Origin: Circinella umbellata
Lineage: Eukaryota > Mucoromycota > Mucoromycetes > Mucorales > Lichtheimiaceae
Reading direction: 5' to 3'
Length of the DNA: 64,000 bases
Assembly (NCBI GenBank): GCA_025093555.1
Contig: JAIWNF010000032.1
Span: forward strand, 372,001-436,000
The position numbers and the translations under genes are program-made. A model generated the notes under the pieces. It was given only the letters and a program-made list of their open reading frames with translations, was not told the DNA's origin and did no database searches. Shown one piece after another: positions 13,068 through 27,007 of this stretch (positions are counted from its first letter, which is position 1; every line of letters begins with the position of its first letter).

Positions 13068-15481
13068 ATGTTGAGCAAAATTTTTAACAAATCACTCGTA
13101 CAAAAGAAAAAGGATAATGTGGATGAAGAAGGAGATGCTGGATCATGTACACAAACTGTTGTCGATGACCCTATCAACAACTCATCTCCACCATCACTAA
13201 AAACATACCCACAAGCTTGGCTAGTTTTATTCTTCCTTGTTATGCTTCGTACAGCAGTTTCCGTTTTTCAATTTACTTTTAGTGTGGTACCCAATCTTAC
13301 TGCAGAATATTTTTCTGTCTCTTTGACAGGTGTTAATTGGTTAGCCAACGTTCAATGCTTGGTTTATGTCTTTCTTAGTTTTTTTACCGGCTGGCTGTTT
13401 GAAAAACTAGGTGTTAAACGATCGGTAAGTTTCCTCTCCCCTATCCTCTCTCCCCTTTCAATTTATTTTTTGCCCGAGTCAAAATTTATTAGTTATCGAT
13501 GATTTGTTTGTTATAAATACAATAATAATAAAAATGATACGTACTAATTATAATATTTTAGCTTATCCTTGCTGGATTTTTATGTGCAGCTGGCTCTGCT
13601 ATTCGATATATAGCGATTAAACTAAATTCATTCCCAATAGTCATGGTGGGTCAAGTTATTGGATCTGCTGCGTCACCGCTTTCGTTAAATATTATGACTA
13701 TGGTATATAAACTTAATATATTTATGTAAACATTTAGCAGATGGATAGTTTAATAACAGGGCAACATTCTTTGATTTTCAATGTTTGTATATTAGTTTGC
13801 ATCCACTTGGTTTACAGAGAATAAACGAGCGACAGCAGGGATGTTTGTAGGTAAGGCGGATTATCGATAAGTACTAGTAAATAAGGGGAAAGAGATAAGA
13901 AGATAAAATAGCAACTAACTTTAAGTAATAACAAATAATATAAAATATACCATACTTAATATTATTGTATGTACCTTCCGTACTATTTCATTGTTGTTGT
14001 GACAACGGAAACAGCCTCCAATTATGGTGCTATTCTAGGCATGTTTATGATACCTGCAATTACGACCAAGTTAGAACAAATTCCAAAGACTGTATGTACA
14101 ATGCTGTAATACTCTTTGAAGATTTTAAAGGACTATTTTTCCTCTCCCTATCAATATTATTATTATCAACACAAAACTAACAAACATATATTATTTATTT
14201 ATGTATCTATTTGCTTACAAAAAAAAAGTTAATGATAGTAACAATTATTGCTGCTGTAGCATTTATTCCACTTTTTTTTATACCTGCAAAACCTCCAACA
14301 CCCCCGTCATTAGTACAAGATCAACAAAAACCTTCATTTTTCAGCGGACTAAAACTATTGTCAAAAAATTACAATTTTTGGATTCTTTTCTTGGTACATA
14401 GTTTAAATGTTGGTCTTAGTATTGCATTTGGTACGATATTTACTCAGGTTATTTCACCTTATGGATATACTGATACCGAAGCTGGTCAATTGAATGCAAT
14501 TGCATTTTTTGCAGGCACACTTGGTTGCTGTAAGTAGTACAATAAAAATTAATGTGTGGATTGATTATATTACATTTGACTTAAATAATCACCTATGGCT
14601 TTTTTTTTGTTCTTTGTACATGAATAATAGCGGTAGCAGGCCCAGTACTGGATAAAACCAAACAGCACAAGTTATTTTTAAAATTAATCGCACCCATGGT
14701 CTTAGTGAGCGATCTGGGATTTATCTTTATTAGTAAGTCATTTAACTACAGTATATACAAGCTGTTTTTTTTCTACCTATAAAAAAACAAAACTTGACTT
14801 AAATGTAACTACGTAAAACTTTTAACTTAATGTATTCTTTATAAAAAAAAAGTTCGTAAAGAAGCATTTGCGGCCATATTATTTGTCATGACTATCAATC
14901 AATTCTTTTTATCATTCTTGGTACCAGTAGCTATTGAACTTGGCAGTGAAAGTAAGCTTTTATAGACACTCTTTATAAAGATGTTTGACCAAAACAAATT
15001 CTGTATTTAGTATATACCTCATCTACTTTACTATATACGCACTCTTTCCCACTCATGTAATGATGTCTTTTATTAATGATATTGAATTATAGCATCTTAT
15101 CCAGTATCTGACGCTACAACAAGCTCAATCCTTTGGCAAGGTGCTCAAATATGTGGATTTGTTCTTGTCATTATCATGGATATGGTTCGTGATCCTCAAG
15201 GAAGTCCACCCAATAATTTATATAAGGCCTTGATTATTCAAGCAGCAGTAGCTGGTGCTGTCATGCTTTTGGCTTTTCTGTTTCACGGCCGTATGGCACG
15301 ATCAGAAGCTATTGCTTGGCAAAAAGGGCAAGAAGAACGATTCAATGGACAAGAAGAAAAATCTACTTTTCAAAAATTAACTGCCACTACTACTGCCACT
15401 TCAGTTTTGGATGGTACATTATCACCAGATACCACCTTGACTAAAACTGTTATAAATGATGGATCACATCAACATAGATAA
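13068..15481 (+). CDS. Major facilitator superfamily transporter, SLC49 (FLVCR/DIRC2)-like
   Basis: Eight exons: 13068-13424, 13562-13702, 13796-13850, 14015-14091, 14229-14529, 14631-14732, 14853-14951 and 15093-15481, giving 506 residues. About twelve membrane helices follow an acidic cytosolic N-terminus of about 48 residues. Motifs include NWLANVQC in helix 2, GWLFEKLGVKRS in the helix 2-3 loop, WFTENKRATAGMF and SNYGAILGMF. The WF-x4-RATA plus NYG pattern fits the SLC49 group, whose members include heme exporters, choline carriers and the lysosomal protein DIRC2. Substrate is not predictable here. The tail is hydrophilic and Thr-rich. No neighbouring gene suggests a pathway. Confidence 0.88.
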
Positions 15482-18430
15482 TTGATCAAGAAAAAACAAA
15501 TGATAATGACATTACTTCCTCTTATACTCACCATTATTAAGAAGAGATATTAAATAAAATTAAAATTAAAATACAATGTTATATAGATAAGGGTTGATTT
15601 CAATGTAGCATTTTGGATAGTAAAGGATAACCATTTAGTAATCATGTTAAAATAAATCATTTGGTTATTTAGTTGCATAAACGAACCTATAAATTAGGAC
15701 GTAAGTAATTTTATTCAATTCGATAAAAAAAATACTGATTCATTATTGTCTCTCGTATTGAAAGCATCAATTTTTTAGAAGACATCAAGGACTTGCCAGT
15801 TTTTCTAATCTGATAATTTACAGTCGTACATATAATGAGTATTTTCCAATACAGTGAGACATTGATAATTACTGACTTTTTACTTAAAAAATCACTATCA
15901 TTCCGTGCTCTTGTCATTTACAAAACCACTCATAGAAAATTAATTTATACATATGACAAATGAATTTATCTTGAGCAAAAGAGTGTAAGAATAGCATTGC
16001 AAAAATGGAATCGTATGCTTTTATATATTGACGTCAACTGTCATGGGCGTTCTTTTCCTAAGAAATGAACTTTATAACAATCACAACGAAACAATTGTAC
16101 CAAAGTAATAAGGAAGTGGAAATAAATACATAAAAATGGTAGATGAATGACTTATATTGTGTAGAAATTGAACTATTGACTGTATCACGCTTGCGCTTGC
16201 GCTTATGTTATGAAATAAAAGATTTCGAATAACAGAGCAACGGTAGAAAAATAATAATAAAACGAATCCTTGCTACTAATGGTACCTTATCATCTAGTCA
16301 GAATGCCTGTGTTATACATATAGTGAACTCGTATGAGTTGGTCAAAACAAGTGAACTATATGAAACAAAAATGCGAAATAGAAATGCAAAAAGTGGCGGT
16401 TTTACCTGTCCAAGAAAATACCTCCTTCAGGAATAGAGACATTGTAATCAACGCATAGTAATCAGTTTTTAACAATGCTTTTCTTTTATTAAGAAAAGCG
16501 ATACTTATACAGAAAGTAAAATGTTACTTTCGTTATGATTTGTCCAGAAGGGTCGATGGGTGAGAAGTACGAATGACTATTGCACGACTATAGGATTTTT
16601 GTATATGGTGCGATCATTTCGTACAGAACACCACCCATTGTTATTACATTAAATCAGTAAATATACATTCAATAATCTAAGAAAAATATAACACCCTGAT
16701 CCTGGAATAATACGATTTAATAAAATAATACATTATTATTATGTAAGATGCGTAACTTTTATTGTTTTTGCCATTGGACTTAATATATTTTGCCTTTTGC
16801 CGATCCATCCCCAGGAAATGGCGCTTGATAACGACACTAAAAAGTCCAGAAAATGTCAGTGCAGCACGATATGGCATTATCGGGAGAGCATTGACCACAA
16901 TAAATGAGTTTAGAATATAACATAACTACAAATATCATTATTATTACGTATTGTATTCTTAGGTCCAAAAATAAAATTCGTGTTAATTAATGCATGCATG
17001 TCCACCATATATTTCTTTTTATAACACAACAACAAAAAACCGAGAAAAGACAAAAGGATGAAATACTTTTCAACGAACCAGCTGATCTATTTGCCTCCTT
17101 TTTTTCCCTCCCATTCTGTACTGCTCCCCCAATTGTCATCCCCCCCAAATCATTTTAGTGTTCCACCATGGGTCCCTAACCTTTTTTTTAGTTCGATCGG
17201 AAGGATGAGAAGTAAAAAAATAATAATTTTTATTTGAGAGTGTGGTGCACAGATGAGCCTTCAGAACACATGTGTTACGTTAGAAACCTGAAAACGAAAA
17301 ATACTTGTCCGCGCACGTTGTGGCAAAGAAAAAAGAAGAATTGAACAACAAAATAATATATTGAATGCATATCGCGGTAATTAGAAAGTGATGTGTATAA
17401 CAACCCACCCCTTAAAACCAATCATTTCCTATCCGTCAATTATACATCATGATTGGAGCAAAATGATTCATGTTATAAGATGTGCTACTATTTTCTATCA
17501 TTAGTACGCTTTTTCCTTCATGAGTATATAATAAAGAGGTAACTTGCATAAAATAGCAACTTTTATTGTTGTTTTTTTTTCCTAACGTAAGATAAAGATA
17601 AACAATTACACCAGCCGATGAAAGAAAACGTTATGAACATAAAAATGTGCAAAAGCAATAATAATAATAATACAAGAGTAATAATAGTTTTTAGGAGGAT
17701 AAGTGATGTTATAGTTTTTTAAGTGAAAAGCGGAAATTCCGGACCGATAATAGGAACACAAGGTCGGGGGGACCGGTTAGCATTTTAGCATTTTTTTTTT
17801 TTTGATCGCAATTGGGGAAAAGGGGGTTGAATATCCCTGTGGTCTTCTTTTTTCACTTGTTATGATACTGAAAAAAAAAAGTTATGTGATAATAATGAGC
17901 AACAATGATAAACAATAAAATGTAATAAAAGAAACAAAAAAAGTGATCAATGAATACTTTCTTTTATATGAATGAGAGTGATGCTATTAAGATGAATAAA
18001 ACAACGAGGAAATGAAATGCATCACCATAGCAATCGGAACCAAGCAATGGACTTTTTGTGTAACAAGTGCCCAATTCTTGTAATACGCGCAGAAGCCTGT
18101 AGTACTTGGGTTCTCGGCTTGTCGTCCGTTTCTTTCTTCTCTTTCTTCTTTTAACTACTTTTCACTTTTGTTTTTATTTTTCCATTTTTTTATTATATAT
18201 TTTAGAAAAGTAGCATATATTTTATATATCATCATTTTTTTTTAAAAAAAGGCACATCTATCGACAGTGGCCTGTATATATATATATATCTATCTATCTA
18301 CGATTAAAAGACGAATGGTCCTATACATATAAATCAACGTCGTTATACCACTTTATTTACATAAAAAATATAATAATACATAGACTCTATATTTAACGCA
18401 GAATCACGCAAAAAAAAAAAACCTCCCTTC
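15482..18430. other. Long gene-poor spacer (2.9 kb)
   Basis: No supported gene. The sequence is AT-rich with a G-rich patch near 17763-17776, a poly-T run near 17791 and a (TA)n(TC)n-like stretch near 18277-18299 just upstream of the kinesin ATG. The only frames are short, for example 16677-16898 on the minus strand, and match nothing I recognise. No tRNA-like A/B box pair was found by eye. It probably contains the kinesin promoter and decayed sequence. Confidence 0.5.
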
Positions 18431-21400
18431 ATGACTTCAACTGCCGTGAGGTAATAATATATTTTCAGCTCACATTACGAATTCAATGCCAATTTCATTT
18501 ACACATAATATTATTTTCAAATGTTGATTGTCTGTGAACTCTTTATTTATTTGTAGAGTGTGTCTCCGCGTAAGGCCACTAACGCAAAAAGAACAATTAA
18601 GCAATTGTAGTGAATGTCTATCATACATTCCAAATGAACCACAAATCTTAATCGGAACCGACAAATCATTTACTTACGACTATGTATTTGATACCAACAC
18701 TGAACAAGCCAATGTATACCGTAGTGCAGGAGCACCTTTGATGCAAAAATTTATGGATGGGTAATAAAAGATATAAACTAACCCTTCATTATTTTTATTA
18801 TTATTACAATTTCTTCTACTTTTATTCTCACATGAAATACCTAATTATTTTGTTTGTTTTTTACACTCCTTTATAGTTTCAATGCAACTATTTTAGCTTA
18901 TGGGTAAGAAGATAAAAAAAATCATATCTATCATTTGATAAATTTTTTATAGCAATGTTTTGTTATGTCAAGTAAACTAAAAAAACAAACTATAATTTCT
19001 TTTTTTACTTTTTTTGACGGTTGAACTTAGTCAAACTGGATCGGGAAAGACTTACAGTATGGGAACCGGTTTAGAGAATACCAATGACCCAGAAAATGAA
19101 GGTCCGCCACACTTTTTTTTTTTCGGCTTTACCACATAAAAATAAACGAATTGTATGACTTCAAAACGTGCTATACTAACTTCTCCTTCTCTTGACCTTT
19201 ACTCACCTTATACATAAAAACCACCTTTTTGATTTTTATTATCATTATTACTTTTATGATACTCCTTACATATAAATATTTTTACAGGAATTGTCCCTCG
19301 ATGCATATTAGAGCTTTTTGAGAAATTGCAGGAACGTGCAGATCAAGACCCCGAATATAAATATGAAGTTGCCGTATCATTTTTAGAGTTGTACAACGAA
19401 GAATTAATTGACCTATTGAATCCCACCACAGCTCAAAAACGCAAGAATGCTAATTCAGTTAATACAACAGAGATCACCATCCGTGAAATTGCCGGGAGCA
19501 TTTATTGGAGCGGTGTAAGAGAAGAACCTTGTAGCAGCCCTGAAGAATTATTAGGGTAAATACAATCAACTTTTTTTTTGCCCTTGATTTTTTGCTATAT
19601 CTTCATTATTATCTTTGGTGGCTAAAAGATAACAGAATTTAGCCTCCTCTTTCCACTCCCCAAAATAATCCCCTTAAAAAATCCTTGTATAAAACTTGAT
19701 GACGTTGGTAATAATATATGTATATGTGGTTTTTAATATTATAATAGATTCCTTGCCAAAGGTTCCTTGTGTCGTACTACTGGTTCCACTGAAATGAATA
19801 CTGTATCCTCTCGTTCACATGCAATTTTCTCTGTCATTCTTAAACAGACCAAACCAGATGATGGGGAAAATGGTGAGGGTAACAAATCATCTCAAACACT
19901 TACCAGTAAATTCCATTTTGTCGATTTGGCCGGTTCTGAAAGGGTAAGACAAAAAAAATATTGAAGAAACTAATTAAATCAGTAACTAAACTATTATTAA
20001 TTTAATTGTTATTATATACATATATAGTTAAACCGTACAAAAGCCCAAGGTGATCGTGCCAAAGAAGGTATCGCCATCAATTCAGGTCTATTGGCACTTG
20101 GTAACGTTATTTCAGCCCTTGGAGACGATACTAGACGAGCTACACATGTTCCTTATAGAGATTCTAAGCTTACCAGATTGCTTCAAGATTCACTGGGTGG
20201 TAACAGTCAAACGTTGATGCTTGCATGTGTTTCACCAGCAGATAGTAATTTCATGGAAACCCTCAACACACTCAAGTACGCTAATCGTGCTCGTAACATC
20301 AAAAACCGTGTTACGGTCAACCAAGATTTTGCTGGAAGTTCAATCGAAGTTAACCAGTTACGATCATTGGTCGCACGTCTTCGTATGGAAATACAATCGT
20401 TACGCGCCGAAGCTGGCGGGGAAACATATGCTGGCAGTATTCAACGCGATGAAGAAGTTAGAGGCTTACGCAACGAAGTCACCCGATTACGAGATCGTAT
20501 TGATGATATGAGTACCAACTTAATTCAGGTAACGAGTGAACGTGATACACTTGTCATGGAACGTGATCTCGGTGAATTCATTGATGAAGAAGGAAGTATC
20601 GATAGTAATGGTATAGCACGACCAAGACGACTGAGCAGCAACGACGACGACAATGAACGACATGAAAAATTAAAAACACATCCTATCATTGCTCAATATC
20701 AAAAAACAATTCAAGATTTGAACAATGAATTAGGTGATACACGCGATCGACTTGCATTTTTAGAAAGTGTCAAACCTGCTATGCAAGCTATGGCATTGGC
20801 AAAACAACAAGCCAGTTTTTCAGGATCAATTTCTTGTGGAAGTCGTGCTGAACCTAGTACATCAATAACAGGAGGTGCTAGACGGAAACGTCATCGACGT
20901 CGTCGTGGCGGTCGCATGAGTGCTACTTCTAGTAGTACAACTACAACTGTACGTCCTGCCAAAGTTGCATCGCGACAACGTTATACTCGTGCCGGCAGCA
21001 GTAAATCTTCGAATAACAATAACAAGGTGTCTTATCAAGAGCCTGATATTCCTGAATATGATGACGATGAAGGTTTTGTCAACGATCAAGATGAAGATAT
21101 TCGACAAGAAGTCAAAGACAGTATCGCCAAAGCACGCGATGAAATCCGTAAGGGTATGGAAGTTCTTGAACTTATTAAACCTTTAGATGATACTGCCAAG
21201 GCTTGGGAAGAAGAGCTTGAAGCATTTGAAGAAGAAGAACGACGTATCCATGGAAACAGTATGCACCGTGCACATTCTGATGAAGGAACTTTTTCATCTA
21301 CCCCTTCACCTGTTGGCGATGAGAATGGTGCTCATTATCGCACTGATAGTGAACTTTTTGATGAAATCGAGACTCTGGTATTGTAATCTTTTTCTTGATA

Positions 21401-24264
21401 TGATTGAGTTATCCTTTAAGTACACTTTTGGAATTTTATGCAAATTATGTATCAATATATTAACTTTATCATACATTTTGGAATAAATTTACATTTAGGC
21501 TGTACCTGCATGGGAAAACCCTGAAAAGGCCAAACAGCGAGAGCAATCGGATGAAACTTCCGGTCATCATACAATGGATAGCAACAGTGATAACAATAAC
21601 AAAGATGCTACAAGCAAAGCCATGATGGTATTACAAGAAAACAGTAAACATAACCCGCAAATGGTCCGTATGCTTCATCAAATTCAATCTGATATCAAGG
21701 TGAAAGAAAAACTTGTATTACATCTTGAAAAATCAGAGACCGAATATGCATTTATGCGACGCAAGTTCGATGACAAAATTACCCATCTTCAAGGCCAACT
21801 TGCCGAACTCCAACGTGAACGTGATACTGCTTTGATGCGTACCAAAAGTCGATTTGGTTCAACAAAATCAGACGCAAGTGTTCAATTGAAGGAGAAACAA
21901 CAGCTTGTTGATATCCGTCATGCTTATGAAGCCAAAATGAAAAACTTACTTTCTGAAATCCAAGAATTACGACGCAAGTATTCACAAACTACCATGACGA
22001 TGCAAGCAACCCGTAATCAAAATGAAACATTGCTTCGTTCACTTCGTGTCAATGTGGAAACTTTACAAGTAGAAAAGAAACGTATGGTGAAACGTATGAA
22101 GGCTGAAGCTGAACGTGTTCGAGAACAAATGTCAACTCAAGAACGTAAAATTCACCAATTGCAACGACAGCAAGCAGAAGCAACCATGGCTAAGAGACGA
22201 TTAGAGCGTGAACATGAAAGCCAAAAGTTAATGCTCAAGAAGCGTAATGAGGAGATTTTGATTAATCATAATCAACTCAAGCAGATGACTAATGTTTTAA
22301 AGAAGGCTGTCCGTGAAGGTGGTATCTTGGATGAACGCCTGTTGAATAAAGTCTCCCATATTGTCGGTGGAAGCTTTGCTATTGTGGCTCGTGGTGGTAC
22401 TCTGGGCTTTGGCCAACGTCGTGTACGTAAAAAGGTTAACCCGATCCCAATTCAAGTCCGTGCTACTCGCAAGAAGGAGTTGTTGGACAAGGCTTTGTGT
22501 CAATTTATTCAAGGCAAGCAAGCTGTTGTTGAAATGGAACAATTACTTGTTCGCCGGGAACGACTTGCTGGTGAAAAATTGGAGTTACTGGAAGATCGCA
22601 AGCATATCTATCTTGCTGAAAAGGAGAATGCGGATGCCACAGGCGAGCCAATGGATACTATGGCTATTGAATTAATGGATGAACGTATTGATCTGATGTC
22701 TGCAGAAATTTCCTATTTGTCTGCACGTATTCGAGCTTTACAATCTGAAGCAGCCGGTGAATCTATGGATGACGATATGGGCAATGGTAATAATGGTGTA
22801 CAACAGCATGGACGACCTGAAAAGCATGTCACTTTTGCAGATGAAATCATTACCAATCCAACTCCTACTGATGAATGGGCCGATATGGATGCATTTGAAG
22901 AACAATTCAATGTCCCAACCAATGCAGCGCCCGAAATGGCTTACGATATTACTGTTAAGCTGTTAAAATCACTCGAGTCTGACGAATGCAAACGTATCGC
23001 AGAATCATTGGTGGAAGATATTATGGATCTGCGTATGAGCGAATGCAACCGCCAAGTGACTCAACAAAACCTTGAGAAAACAGTGATGGATCTGCGACGT
23101 ACATTGATCGTCATGAAGCGTGCTGCTATTGCCACAACCGTGGAAAATGAACGCCGTATTCGTAAACTTGAAACCAGTCCAGATATTGAATCCCGTGGAC
23201 CTTCGCCCATGGATGTTAAAATTGAAGAATATATCAATGGTGGCAACACTATCTTTGACAAGATTTATGAAGATGGTTTACGCGGTATGATAGCCACTCC
23301 CGAACCGGACATTGAAATGATAGGAGCTTCTAATCATGGTGCTGACTCCTCAGGTTCTTCTGTTGCCTCGACCTCTTTTATTGCTGATGATATTATGATG
23401 CCAAGCATGGAAAGTATCATGGACGAATCATCAGTAACATTATTATCACCACAAAAATCACCAACATTGAGTTGCACAAGCATCAACGATAATAACAATA
23501 AACCACCTCAACCATTGAAATCCATGGTCGAAAAACGTACCCCAGGACGTGATGTAACACCTTCACCCGATCGATTCTTCAACATGATCCAAAAACGATT
23601 GTCATGGCAGCAACGAGCGGGAGGTTCCGAATCGCCGGTTCCAATTACAATGATTAGCCCAGCAGAATTTGCACGCTACGCTACTGATCGAGACTCTTCT
23701 ACTTCTTCTATCCGAAGTAGTCATCTCCGCCGGTCTTCATTACAATCCGATTATTCTTCTTCTCAGTCGGCTAATTCATGGAATAATACAATATCATCAA
23801 CAGGTTCGCAACAACATCAACAACAGCAACGTAAACGAGCATTTACTGTCAATGGACAGCAACAACCTCGTCAACGAGCATCGCTTCGTGAATTGTCACT
23901 TGTCGGCTCGGCAACGGGGCCCATTCCTAACGGCCGAGAGACAACTGAAGGAAATGACATTGTGCAACAACACGCTCCTCCGCTTCCGCCATCATCGCCG
24001 CTTGCAAACTATTCATCGATTCAACGCCAATATAAGCGTCAAACCATGCCTAGTTTGTCAACGATCGAACGTCCGACTACACCATCTTCTGGTAATGTGT
24101 TTGATCGACTTTCTCAAACACCCACTAGAGCTTCTCGCGCAAAAATGTCGTACCAACGTCACAGCAGTGGTAGTATGGAAGAATTACGACGACGATGGGA
24201 TAGTATGGAACATGAACAATTGCAACAACAACAACCAGAACGAGTTGCTAGTCCATTCTATTAA
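18431..24264 (+). CDS. Kinesin-4-like plus-end motor with long coiled-coil tail
   Basis: Eight exons: 18431-18450, 18557-18760, 18877-18903, 19031-19101, 19288-19555, 19748-19943, 20028-21377 and 21499-24264, giving 1633 residues. The motor (about 1-355) has P-loop GQTGSGKT (about 84-91), switch [10 protein letters not shown], switch II DLAGSER and the [18 protein letters not shown] signature. The neck reads NRVTVNQD then [16 protein letters not shown], typical of KIF4/KIF21/KIF27. Long heptad-rich segments and a basic RRVRKKVNP patch follow. A Ser/Pro/Gln-rich, probably unstructured end completes it. Kinesin-4 motors regulate microtubule plus-end dynamics and long-range transport. Retaining the last intron would stop the protein at 21386, three codons past the donor, and lose the distal tail. 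The first exon is only 20 bp. Confidence 0.93.
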
Positions 24265-24616
24265 ATGATGATGATATACCCTCTTCTCTTATTTTCTAAT
24301 ATGTTTTATATATATCTATATATCTATTTCAACCTGGAAAAAAAAGAAGGAATTATATATTTTTTTGTTGATCATATATATAATGATCATTATCCATCAA
24401 TGTCAATATATTTGAAACAGCCTCCCTTTTTTTTACTTTTTACTTTTTATTATTATTTTTATTATTATTATTATTATTATTATACATTATTTATTGCTTT
24501 TCAAAAAAGAAATATATATCCCTCCCCTTCTTGTTTAATGTACAGTAATTCTCTTTTTTTTTTATCTTCCCATTTTTTTTTCTCTCTTGCAGTATTATTA
24601 TATAATAAAGAATTTA
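24265..24616. other. Spacer left of the Tc1/mariner insertion
   Basis: Kinesin 3' UTR region, AT-rich, with a (TTA)n run near 24447-24484. The TA target-site copy lies at 24615-24616. Confidence 0.5.
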
Positions 24617-26117
24617 CAGTACTTCCACTGTCAGTTGGTCATCTCTTTTACATTATTCTCAAATAACGATTAAAATGAGCATGTTTATGTTTTTCGAAGA
24701 TGGCACTGGTAATCTTTTTAAATGAACAAGGTCAAGAAGCATCTTCTTATGTTGAAGAGAAGTCGTTTCGTTTAAAAAGATTGACAGATCTTAAAAAGTA
24801 TGTCAAAAAGCAAGATGTTCAAATCGAGATAGCAACTTCTGAAGATATTGAAATGGAAGAGGTACCACCAAAGAAAGAGATCTCTCTCGAGTATAACGTC
24901 TATACAGATGAAGATCGTAGACGTTATTTCTATTTTTTGAAGGACAAATTGATGAAGCCAAAGCAAGCAGTCATTGCAGCTAATGTCAATTACCACACTG
25001 CTCGCAAATGGTAAAAGGCACAAGCTGATGATCCTGAAGTAAAGATTCCGATAAAAATGACAAATAAGACCCCCGGAAGACCAGCTAGCCAGCTGAATGA
25101 TGTCCATAAGACTCACCTTGTCGATTTTTTTGATGAAGATCCAACAGCAACAATTCAGGATGCTATAGAAAGTTTGACTACAAGCTTCGGCAACTTGCAA
25201 ATAAAAAAATCAAGGGTTGCCGAGTTTATGAAGGAAGAGTGTAACCTCAGCATCAAAACTGTAAGCTGACATCCTGTTAGTAGAAACAAAGAGGAAACTC
25301 TTAAAGCACGGGCATACTGGGTTGATACATGGGTTACGCATGGTATCAACTATCTTGGCAACTGCATTTTTGTAGATGAGTCTGGATTCGATATCAATAT
25401 GCGTCGTAGTCGTGGTTGGGCACCACGTGGTAAACAAGCTATTAAAACTACTCCTTCTACGAAAGCTACTTCGCATAGCGTCTTAGGTGCAATCTCAGCC
25501 GTGAGTGTTGTAAATTTAAGCTTGAGAGAAACTGGCAACCTAAAGAGAAAAAAAGTTGTAGGGCCAAAAAAAGAAAGGCACCTGAAGATAGGATATCTGT
25601 TCCTAAGGGTACCACAAGTGAACACTATCTCCAGTTCATTAGCGATACCATGGACATATGGATGAATTCCCAGAAATGAAAGGGTATTTCATCGTTATGG
25701 ATAATGCGCCTATCCATGTTCCTGAAATGATTGACCCCGTAATCATGACGCGAGGTTACACGCCAGTGTATCTTCCACCATACTCACCCGAGTTAAATCC
25801 AATTGAACAATTCTGGGCCCTTACAAAAGCAAAGGTTAAACGCAGTAAGCTTGGTGATGTAGAAACGCTCACCTCAAGAATTATTGAAGCTAGTGAAGAA
25901 ATACCTTTTGCTCACCTTCAAAATATAATTCAGCATTCGGTAAATAAGTTTGAAAATTGTAGAAACAAGATTCCTATGTAGATTTACTTATAAAAAAAAT
26001 AAAGTGATCAAATTATTTCATAAAAGTGATCAATTGGCTTTCAAACAAATAACCAATTGAGGTACCAAAGAGTGACCAATATTTTCAAAAAATGTCTAAC
26101 TGACAGTGGAAGTACTG
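24617..26117 (+). mobile_element. Tc1/mariner DNA transposon, ends intact, transposase dead
   Basis: A 1501-bp element bounded by inverted termini that begin CAGTACTTCCACTGTCAGTT. The first 20 bp at 24617 and the last 20 bp ending at 26117 are perfect complements. Both ends abut TA (24615-24616 and 26118-26119), the target duplication expected for this superfamily. Removing the element and one TA restores continuous AT-rich spacer between the kinesin and GH17 genes. The interior carries a DDE transposase with several disruptions, so the copy could move only with help from another locus. Confidence 0.92.
24700..25981 (+). pseudogene. Broken Tc1/mariner DDE transposase
   Basis: The frame starts at 24700 with a hydrophilic N-terminus and a helix-turn-helix-like stretch around 24960-25010. 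It is cut by an in-frame TAA at about 25012 and a TGA at about 25267, then shifts frame between about 25600 and 25660. Catalytic-domain motifs survive across the breaks. FVDESGF (about 25370) supplies the first Asp, MDNAPIH (about 25697) the second, and PYSPELNPIEQFW (about 25780-25818) the Glu. The SPELNPIE form is characteristic of the IS630/Tc1/mariner DDE_3 fold. The protein would be about 420 residues if intact. It is non-functional as it stands. Confidence 0.9.
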
Positions 26118-27007
26118 TATTTCTTATTTGATTTAAAGCCAATATATGTAAAACCTTGAATAAGCTTTTCAATGTATTAATTGGTATAAATTTTTCTGGA
26201 ACAAAACTGACACTAGTTACCTACTTAAAAGTTGTTGCTTGGCATCATTTCAAAAACTAGTATGAAACTAAGACGTTCAGGAACAAATTTTCGAAACAAA
26301 AAATTGTGAATCTAATAAAAATTTGATTCTCAGGTACGTACGAATCAAAAAATAATGGTGTGGGGTATTTAACACATCACAAATAATATTAGCAAGTACA
26401 TGTAAGTATATCATTTCTAACGCTATTTACAGAAAGTTGAATCAAACTGGGGAGGGGGATGAATAAATAAAAATAAAGTGGTGCACTGACCAATTTTTTT
26501 TCTACAAAGATGTTACTGTTTATGAACAAAATGAACGCACTAAATTATTATTTGTTTTCAAAAATTATGCTTTGTGACACAACATAAAACAACGTGGGAT
26601 GTCAAAAAAAAAAGAGACGGCGATCTGTCAAATTTATCTGAAACATAATTGATGTTTAGCCAAGAACGGAGAGAAATGGCTTAAGCGGTATACAAATCCA
26701 ATGATTATTCTCAGACATATGGAAGATCTGGACCTCTTTCATTCTTTCTCATCAGTGAGACATGACGAATAATGAAACGTGCCTACTATAGAATTCAGCG
26801 ATCAAATAAAAAAAAAAAAGGGGTACTTGGTCAATTAGTACATTATCAAGTCAGGGTAATCAGAAACCCAGATGAGTAAAAAAAAATATAAAAGGCCGGA
26901 ATATGACTTTTGAACCTTTTTTTTTTTCATTATTCTTCACACTCTTTTATCTATTTGATTCCCTTTTAGCTGCTGGTTCGGCTTGTATATATACTTTCTT
27001 TTACAAA
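26118..27007. other. Spacer upstream of the GH17 gene
   Basis: AT-rich sequence without a protein-like frame. It contains the GH17 promoter. An open frame from 26903 runs in frame into the GH17 ORF but encodes a Phe/Leu-rich run before the real signal peptide, so ATG 27008 is preferred. Confidence 0.5.
26887..26894 (+). promoter_or_regulatory. TATA box of the GH17 gene
   Basis: TATAAAAG lies 114 bp upstream of the ATG at 27008, a normal distance for a highly expressed secreted-protein gene in fungi. Inferred from sequence only. Confidence 0.6.

Noticed and set aside
16677..16898. 73-codon minus-strand frame in the long spacer
   Set aside because: No motif, no splice context and no promoter. 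The second half is low complexity.
26903..27007. N-terminal extension of the GH17 protein
   Set aside because: It would place 35 residues ahead of a complete signal peptide. It lies only 9-16 bp downstream of the TATA box, so it is probably not transcribed.
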